Assembly (NCBI GenBank): GCA_020055645.1
Contig: CM034549.1
Span: 14,653,930-14,717,929, forward strand
Length of the DNA stretch: 64,000 bases
Direction of reading: 5' to 3'
DNA from: Tomocerus qinae
Taxonomy: Eukaryota > Arthropoda > Collembola > Entomobryomorpha > Tomoceridae
The notes below the pieces were generated by a model. It searched no databases. It was not told where the DNA came from and was given only the letters and a program-made list of their open reading frames with translations. Each line of letters starts with the position of its first letter. Within the stretch, counting starts at the first letter, position 1. Below, in pieces: positions 63,281 through 64,000 of this stretch. Made by a program: the position numbers and the translations under genes.

Positions 63281-63289
63281 CTATTTTTC

Positions 63290-63640
63290 ATTCACACAAA
63301 TTCTGAAAAGGTGTATAAGAATAATTTTTCTGTATTCAATTAATGTTTATTAAAATACTTCAATTCAATTGTCAACTTACAGAATTCATTCAACCCATTT
63401 TATTGTCACAAGCTAGTTCAGATCGAAACTGTCATCCGCGATCTTTATCTGTGTGTGTTAGTACTGAGATGTAATTAGGTCTGCCTACATTCATATTCAT
63501 GGCTGTGTAAATTCTGAAGATGTGTACAAAAATAACACTTCTGCATTCAATCAAATTGTTTATTACTATTTCGATTAAATTAACTTACTCCTTATAGCGT
63601 TCATTCAAAACATTTTATTGCGACAAGCAAGGGATTTAGG
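63290..63640. repeat. Diverged tandem duplication, period ~211 bp
   Basis: Near 63297 and 63508 the sequence repeats AATTCTGAA...TGTGTA, TTCTG(T/C)ATTCAAT, TGTTTATTA and, further on, ATTCATTCAA...CATTTTATTG with intervening changes. There is no coding potential. Confidence 0.55.
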
Positions 63641-64000
63641 TTTGCTAACGACTCATTTTTGTCTATTGTATAGACTTCTGATGTTCTGACATGAGACTTT
63701 TTCACATTCATCATTTAAACATTGAGGATTGAGTATGGATTATGGATGTCTTGATTGAAGGACCTCCTGAATGCTAACCATCAGTATTATATAAACCTCA
63801 GTACACATAAATATTATTATATTATCTAGTGCAGTGCAATAATATTAACTTTAATATACGCTTGTTCAAAAGTACACTTAGAAAGAATGTTTACAAAGCG
63901 AGTTATCTATTAATCAGGATATTTTTGCTAGGGTTTCACAGATTTTTCATGCTATGATAAAATGAATTCGCTTGCAAGAGCTAAAGCGGTTTACCGAAAA

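Overview
The window looks like AT-rich genomic DNA of an invertebrate animal, most likely an arthropod. The evidence is spliced genes with GT-AG introns, a rhodopsin-type neuropeptide receptor, a C2H2 zinc-finger gene, and many DNA transposons. Nothing bacterial, no CRISPR array, and no rRNA or tRNA gene was seen. The exact taxon cannot be fixed from this sequence.

Bases 396-18745 are dominated by two nested giant palindromes. The first is a pair of 6,167-bp inverted arms (396-6562 and 7943-14109) around a 1.38-kb spacer. Each arm carries a Phantom-like Mutator-superfamily (MULE) unit with two convergent genes: a spliced DEDDh 3'-5' exonuclease, and a Mutator-like DDE transposase fused to a YqaJ-type nuclease domain. 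The second palindrome (about 14105-18745, plus its detached tip at 7867-7942) is a separate foldback element of about 4.7 kb. It is flanked by a perfect 8-bp target duplication, TAACGACA (7859-7866 and 18746-18753). Each arm carries an identical 220-aa acidic single-zinc-finger gene, a subterminal repeat of about 97 bp, and a tract of 5-bp repeats. The arms meet at a GC-rich core of short palindromes. The right-hand Phantom copy lies inside the left tip of this foldback element, replacing 16 bp of it, with microhomology at both junctions.

Bases 18754-30673 are mostly unique AT-rich DNA with two short MITE-like elements: a TTAA-flanked one at 20347-20888 and a TA-flanked one at 27009-27276. 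Three exons on the minus strand between 36423 and 30674 encode most of a class A peptide GPCR from TM1 to its C terminus. Its 5' exon was not found. Its last intron holds a 40-bp minisatellite and a GGAC-repeat element.

Bases 37455-38802 are a 1.35-kb foldback element built from inverted arrays of a 20-bp unit, with a perfect 9-bp target duplication CAATATAAC. This resembles the architecture of Drosophila FB elements. From 38812 to 56357 no gene could be supported. At 58308-56358 (minus strand) four exons join in phase into a complete 166-aa C2H2 zinc-finger protein. The rest holds only weak diverged duplications.

The two arms of the first palindrome differ mainly in homopolymer length, which suggests uncorrected long-read error. 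Frameshifts inside the transposase ORF should be read with that in mind.
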